Assembly: GCF_021223605.1 (NCBI RefSeq) | Contig: NZ_CP075175.1 | Location: 2,672,501-2,736,500, forward strand | Direction: 5' to 3' | DNA from: Paenibacillus sp. 481 | GTDB lineage: Bacteria; Bacillota; Bacilli; Paenibacillales; Paenibacillaceae | DNA length: 64,000 bases | In this document: one piece after another, positions 62,175 to 64,000 of the stretch | How positions within the stretch are numbered: position 1 is the stretch's first letter | Layout: the number at the start of each line of letters is the position of its first letter | Translations under genes and position numbers: made by a program | The notes under the pieces: generated by a model | Databases searched by the model: none | What the model saw: the letters and a program-made list of their open reading frames with translations, nothing else | What the model was told of the DNA's origin: nothing

Positions 62175-62381
62175 CGGATTATGTATAACGATCTTCAGGA
62201 ATGCTTACAAATAGTAAAGCACACGATCAGCAGATAAAGACGATAATTATCAGAAGTTGGCCGAAAAGTGATGTCGAACACGTGCAGTCCTAGGTTGTCA
62301 ATGTTATAATAGACCCTGTTTACAACAAGGACCATTTTGGTCGTGACGAGAAGAGAGTTTATAGCGGAGGGACATTGTTCT

Positions 62382-63011
62382 ATGAGCAAAGTGATCATTT
62401 GCGATCATCCATTGATTCAGCACAAGCTAACATTAATTCGTGACAAGCGCACGACGACAAAAGAGTTTCGTGAGTTAGTTGATGAAGTTGCCACGTTGAT
62501 GGCATATGAAATTACACGTGAGTTGCGTCTGCAAACGATAACCGTCGAGACTCCTGTAGCAAAAACAGAGACGAAAGTTATCGCTGGCCGTATGCTCGGT
62601 TTGATCCCTATTTTGCGCGCAGGTCTTGGTATGGTAGACGGTGTCGTTAAGTTGATCCCCGGCGCGAAAATCGGTCATGTAGGCTTATTCCGTGACCCGG
62701 AAACGTTACAACCAGTTGAATATTACACAAAGCTTCCTACTGATGTACACGAACGTGAGCTTATCATCATCGATCCGATGCTTGCTACGGGCGGTTCAGC
62801 AATTGCTGCTGTCGATGCGTTGAAGAAGCGCAACTGCACGCAAATGAAGTTGATGTGTCTGATCGCAGCTCCAGAAGGCGTAAAGCTGTTCCAAGAAGCT
62901 CATCCAGACGTAGACATCTATTTGGCTGCACTTGATGAGAGATTGGACGATCATGGCTATATTGTGCCAGGCCTTGGCGATGCAGGTGATCGTCTATTTG
63001 GCACGAAGTAA
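62382..63011 (+). CDS. upp: Uracil phosphoribosyltransferase
   Basis: Makes UMP from uracil and PRPP. 209 residues: [14 protein letters not shown], the PRPP loop [13 protein letters not shown] (about 128-140) and uracil-binding [15 protein letters not shown] at 62382 with GGAGGG upstream; the frame from 62337 lacks an RBS. Follows glyA as in Bacillus, with the GRDP-like gene inserted between. Confidence 0.96.
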   Translation: MSKVIICDHPLIQHKLTLIRDKRTTTKEFRELVDEVATLMAYEITRELRLQTITVETPVAKTETKVIAGRMLGLIPILRAGLGMVDGVVKLIPGAKIGHVGLFRDPETLQPVEYYTKLPTDVHERELIIIDPMLATGGSAIAAVDALKKRNCTQMKLMCLIAAPEGVKLFQEAHPDVDIYLAALDERLDDHGYIVPGLGDAGDRLFGTK

Positions 63012-63065
63012 TATTGTATAGTGCATAAGCTGGCGACTGAATTAGAGCTAACGGAGGACAGATTC

Positions 63066-64000
63066 ATGTCTAAAATTAAAGTAATGACGGTGTTCGGCGT
63101 TCGCCCTGAAGCGATCAAAATGGCACCGCTTATTTTGGAATTGCAAAAACATCCCGAGCATATTGAATCCATCGTGTGCGTAACAGGACAGCACCGCCAG
63201 ATGTTAGATCAAGTGCTTGAAATTTTTAATATTAAGCCCGATTATGACTTGAATATTATGCAGCAGAGCCAGACGTTGAACGATGTTTCAATTCGTGTCC
63301 TACAAGGCTTGCAGCCGATACTGGAAGAAGTGAAGCCGGACATCGTACTTGTACATGGTGACACATTGACGACGTTCCTAGCTAGTTACGCGGCATTCTT
63401 GCAGCAAATCAAAGTAGGTCACGTCGAAGCTGGCTTACGTACGTGGGACAAGCTGTCTCCGTACCCAGAGGAAATGAATCGTCAATTGGCAGGCGTCATT
63501 GCTGATTTGCATTTTGCGCCTACCGATTGGTCGGCTAACAACTTGCGCAAAGAAAATAAGCAAGAGCCGCAAATCTATATTACAGGTAATACAGCTACAG
63601 ATGTGTTCCAGTACACGGTTCGTAACGATTACACGCACGAGGTGTTGGATTGGGCTGAAGGCAAGCGCCTTGTGCTGATGACAGCGCATCGTCGTGAGTC
63701 CCAAGGTGAGCCGCACCGTAACATTTTCCGTGCTGTTCGTCGCATTGCGGACGAGTTCGAAGACATCGCCATCGTATATCCGGTGCATCCGAGCCCGGCT
63801 GTACGCGAGCCTGCGCATGCCATGCTTGGCGATCACCCGCGTATTAAACTTATCGATCCGCTAGATGTTGTAGATTTCCACAACATTTATCCACATACGC
63901 ACCTAATCTTGACGGATTCGGGAGGTATGCAGGAAGAAGCGCCATCATTCGGTATTCCGGCGCTTGTGCTTCGCGACACGACAGAGAGACCAGAAGGAAT
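63066..64000 (+). CDS. UDP-N-acetylglucosamine 2-epimerase, non-hydrolysing (3' end outside window)
   Basis: WecB/MnaA-type epimerase converting UDP-GlcNAc to UDP-ManNAc for teichoic acid linkage units or other surface polymers. VMTVFGVRPEAIKMAPLILE, VTGQHRQMLDQVL, VHGDTLTTF, HVEAGLRTWDKLSPYPEEMN and DSGGMQEEAPSFG are all present. The frame is open to the window end at about residue 312 of an expected 370-380. ACGGAGGA precedes the ATG 54 bases after upp. Confidence 0.95.
   Translation, partial: MSKIKVMTVFGVRPEAIKMAPLILELQKHPEHIESIVCVTGQHRQMLDQVLEIFNIKPDYDLNIMQQSQTLNDVSIRVLQGLQPILEEVKPDIVLVHGDTLTTFLASYAAFLQQIKVGHVEAGLRTWDKLSPYPEEMNRQLAGVIADLHFAPTDWSANNLRKENKQEPQIYITGNTATDVFQYTVRNDYTHEVLDWAEGKRLVLMTAHRRESQGEPHRNIFRAVRRIADEFEDIAIVYPVHPSPAVREPAHAMLGDHPRIKLIDPLDVVDFHNIYPHTHLILTDSGGMQEEAPSFGIPALVLRDTTERPEG

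Overview
The window looks like chromosome of an endospore-forming member of the Paenibacillaceae, most likely Paenibacillus. The evidence is a GerA-type germinant receptor operon, a SpoIIR gene, Spo0E-like phosphatases, strong AGGAGG-type ribosome binding sites, and the Bacillus-type gene order prfA-prmC-spoIIR-ywlC-ywlD-ywlE-rpiB-ywlG-glyA-upp at the right end. Receptor/peptide pairs of the AloR-AloP kind, known from Paenibacillus polymyxa, point the same way. No rRNA, tRNA, intact IS transposase, phage or CRISPR array was seen.

Layout. 0-6.8 kb: an M24 peptidase, a germinant receptor operon (order A-C-D-B), an orphan TorD-type chaperone and a small DUF1540 protein. 7.2-18.6 kb: an accessory island. 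It opens with an RNPP-type receptor (AloR-like) overlapping a 40-residue secreted pro-peptide, followed by secreted and lipoprotein cargo, a Spo0E-like/XRE gene pair, a SUKH (SMI1/KNR4) protein, a lone winged-helix protein, duplicated lipoproteins and small membrane proteins. Two diverged copies of a 181-bp dyad-symmetric element with identical geometry flank it. 18.6-25.3 kb: a TetR-controlled SMR pump pair, cardiolipin synthase, a Fur-box-preceded siderophore ATPase, an FkbM methyltransferase and an unknown secreted protein. 25.4-27.6 kb: a second, compact copy of the signalling module on the minus strand (AloR-like, 36-residue pro-peptide, Spo0E-like, XRE). 27.8-38.2 kb: L-serine dehydratase, type II IPP isomerase, L,D-transpeptidase, thymidine kinase, an ECF transporter and a chemoreceptor. 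38.7-40.4 kb: an SNF-type symporter and a MazE/AbrB-like protein.

40.8-47.6 kb: a compact type II FAS/PKS-like operon with thioesterase, malonyltransferase, ketoreductase, ACP, dehydratase, a GcvT-like protein and a single polypeptide fusing an active ketosynthase to a catalytically dead, CLF-like one. 48-50.6 kb: an unknown helical-repeat protein, an unrecognised 47-residue gene and a Calx-beta secreted protein. 50.7-64 kb: the conserved block ychF, prfA, prmC, spoIIR, ywlC, mntP-like ywlD, ywlE, rpiB, ywlG, glyA, upp and the start of a wecB-type epimerase. A ZTP riboswitch with its terminator lies ahead of rpiB-ywlG-glyA.

The strongest candidate for something undescribed is the peptide-signalling module present twice, each time associated with a translationally coupled Spo0E-like phosphatase/XRE pair. 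In copy 1 it sits beside cargo genes that share a promoter with an embedded palindrome, and the island is bracketed by the 181-bp elements. The reading is that a secreted peptide sensed by a TPR regulator may control both sporulation phosphorelay drain and a set of exported proteins. The gene pairs and repeats are seen directly in the sequence; the circuit is inference.
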